From an uncultured euryarchaeote (GTDB lineage: Archaea; Thermoplasmatota; Poseidoniia; Poseidoniales; Poseidoniaceae), in contig CALCOQ010000226.1 in NCBI GenBank assembly GCA_937897005.1, positions 1 to 6,734 of the forward strand: a DNA stretch of 6,734 nucleotides, in the 5' to 3' direction. Within the stretch, counting starts at the first letter, position 1, and each line of letters opens with the position of its first letter. The translations under genes and the position numbers were made by a program. Positions 6,369 through 6,734 of the stretch are shown here, in pieces. Under the pieces are notes generated by a model. It saw only the letters and a list, made by a program, of their open reading frames with translations. It had not been told where the DNA came from and searched no databases.

Positions 6369-6734
6369 TTATTCCTCTTCCTGTGCACGTTCTGCTATAT
6401 TCCGCGCTAGTAGTTCCGGGTATTTTTTACTTGTATGGAAAAGGATGAACGCGGCGAAGGCAGGCAGGATGATGAACCAGACGAGAACTGCGAGCCAAGA
6501 AACTTCACCACCCTGAGCAATCGCCCCCGCAAAACAGATATTCATCGTCGAGTCTTGGCAGGAGTCAATCTGGTTCAACACACCATCACCATCATCATCA
6601 CGCTGGTTCCACGAGCAGCCGCTCGCAGCCGCCACCTCGCCGCCACCCGTGTCAGGACAGGAGTCATTCGCACCGAGCAGGCCATCGCCATCATCGTCAC
6701 GCTGGTTCCACGAGCAGCCGCTCGCATCCACCAC
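6369..6734 (-). CDS. Membrane-anchored surface protein with thrombospondin-type-3-like repeats, C-terminal part
   Basis: An open frame enters from the right edge and ends at TAA (6371-6369), leaving 121 residues. The apparent GTG at the edge is not trusted as a start; the gene surely continues upstream. Visible residues 5-30 and 38-62 are two copies of a unit 'SGCSWNQRDDDGDGxL..xDSC', 33 residues apart. Each has an acidic DxDxDG-type calcium-binding loop and a cysteine pair 19 residues apart that could form a disulphide. This matches the thrombospondin type 3 repeat style common in large secreted proteins of marine euryarchaea. A further cysteine (67) precedes one hydrophobic segment at about 78-100 ('VSWLAVLVWFIILPAFAAFI'), followed by a basic, then charged tail ('HTSKKYPELLARNIAERAQE'). 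This fits a C-terminal anchor with the repeats outside and the tail in the cytoplasm. The N-terminal domains, and so the actual function (adhesin, enzyme or other), cannot be seen. Confidence 0.72.
   Translation of the reverse strand: MVDASGCSWNQRDDDGDGLLGANDSCPDTGGGEVAAASGCSWNQRDDDGDGVLNQIDSCQDSTMNICFAGAIAQGGEVSWLAVLVWFIILPAFAAFILFHTSKKYPELLARNIAERAQEEE
6590..6727 (-). repeat. Tandem 99-base direct repeat in the surface-protein gene
   Basis: The 27 bases at 6601-6627 recur identically at 6700-6726, an offset of 99 bases (33 codons). The preceding ten bases differ at one position (6591-6600 against 6690-6699). The repeat encodes the core of the SGCSWNQRDDDGDG unit; the linkers between cores have diverged. 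More copies are likely beyond the right edge. Confidence 0.75.

Noticed and set aside
6581..6620. Plus strand reads like an expression-vector tag: seven consecutive His codons followed by CTGGTTCCACGA, which can be read as Leu-Val-Pro-Arg (thrombin-like).
   Set aside because: It is the antisense of the RDDDGDGV and SGCSWNQ repeat codons. The LVPR reading is out of frame with the His codons, no start or ORF accompanies it, and a diverged second copy lies 99 bases away in the native repeat.
1..6734. CRISPR array, transposon, tRNA or defence-system genes.
   Set aside because: No regularly spaced palindromic repeats, transposase-like ORF, terminal repeats or tRNA cloverleaf could be found by eye; the only regular repeat is the coding 99-base unit at the right edge.

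Overview
The window is ordinary-looking archaeal chromosome. It carries the large (catalytic) subunit of the archaea-specific family D DNA polymerase and the start of an archaeal-type uS13 ribosomal protein gene. It also carries the C-terminal end of a membrane-anchored surface protein with acidic 'DDDGDG' thrombospondin-type-3-like repeats. That combination, with moderate GC content and a mix of Shine-Dalgarno-led and SD-poor starts, suggests a planktonic euryarchaeon of the Marine Group II / Poseidoniales type (Thermoplasmatota). The lineage is an inference from remembered gene style, not from a search.

Layout from left to right. (1) Positions 1-167, minus strand: 5' part of rps13, running off the left edge, with a strong SD and a leader containing two small tandem hairpins. 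(2) 168-310: its leader and probable promoter. (3) 311-1564, minus: a class I SAM-dependent methyltransferase with a DPAR motif and probable THUMP-like C-terminal domain, substrate unknown. (4) 1574-2173, minus: pyrE, orotate phosphoribosyltransferase. pyrE lies upstream of the methyltransferase with a 9-base gap, and the methyltransferase SD overlaps the pyrE stop codon, so the two are probably co-transcribed and translationally coupled. (5) 2174-2292: a divergent control region between pyrE and polC, with short repeats and a strong dyad at the polC start. (6) 2293-6246, plus: polC (DP2), complete, intein-free, with catalytic NCDGDED motif, two cysteine clusters and a C-terminal PCNA-binding (PIP) box. 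(7) 6247-6368: a convergent intergenic region with a hairpin just after polC. (8) 6369-6734, minus: C-terminal part of the repeat-bearing surface protein, entering from the right edge.

The genes cover replication (polC), pyrimidine nucleotide synthesis (pyrE), translation (rps13), probably RNA or protein modification (methyltransferase) and the cell surface. They look like neighbouring housekeeping units, not a dedicated accessory system. I see no mobile element, CRISPR array, tRNA or defence cassette. The points most worth a second look are: a dyad plus a third copy of its arm that can form two mutually exclusive hairpins over the polC SD and start; a 23-residue stretch where the last zinc knuckle of DP2 should be a compact CxxC; a charged helical insertion in mid-DP2; the altered catalytic loop of PyrE; and near-identical 99-base repeats in the surface-protein gene.
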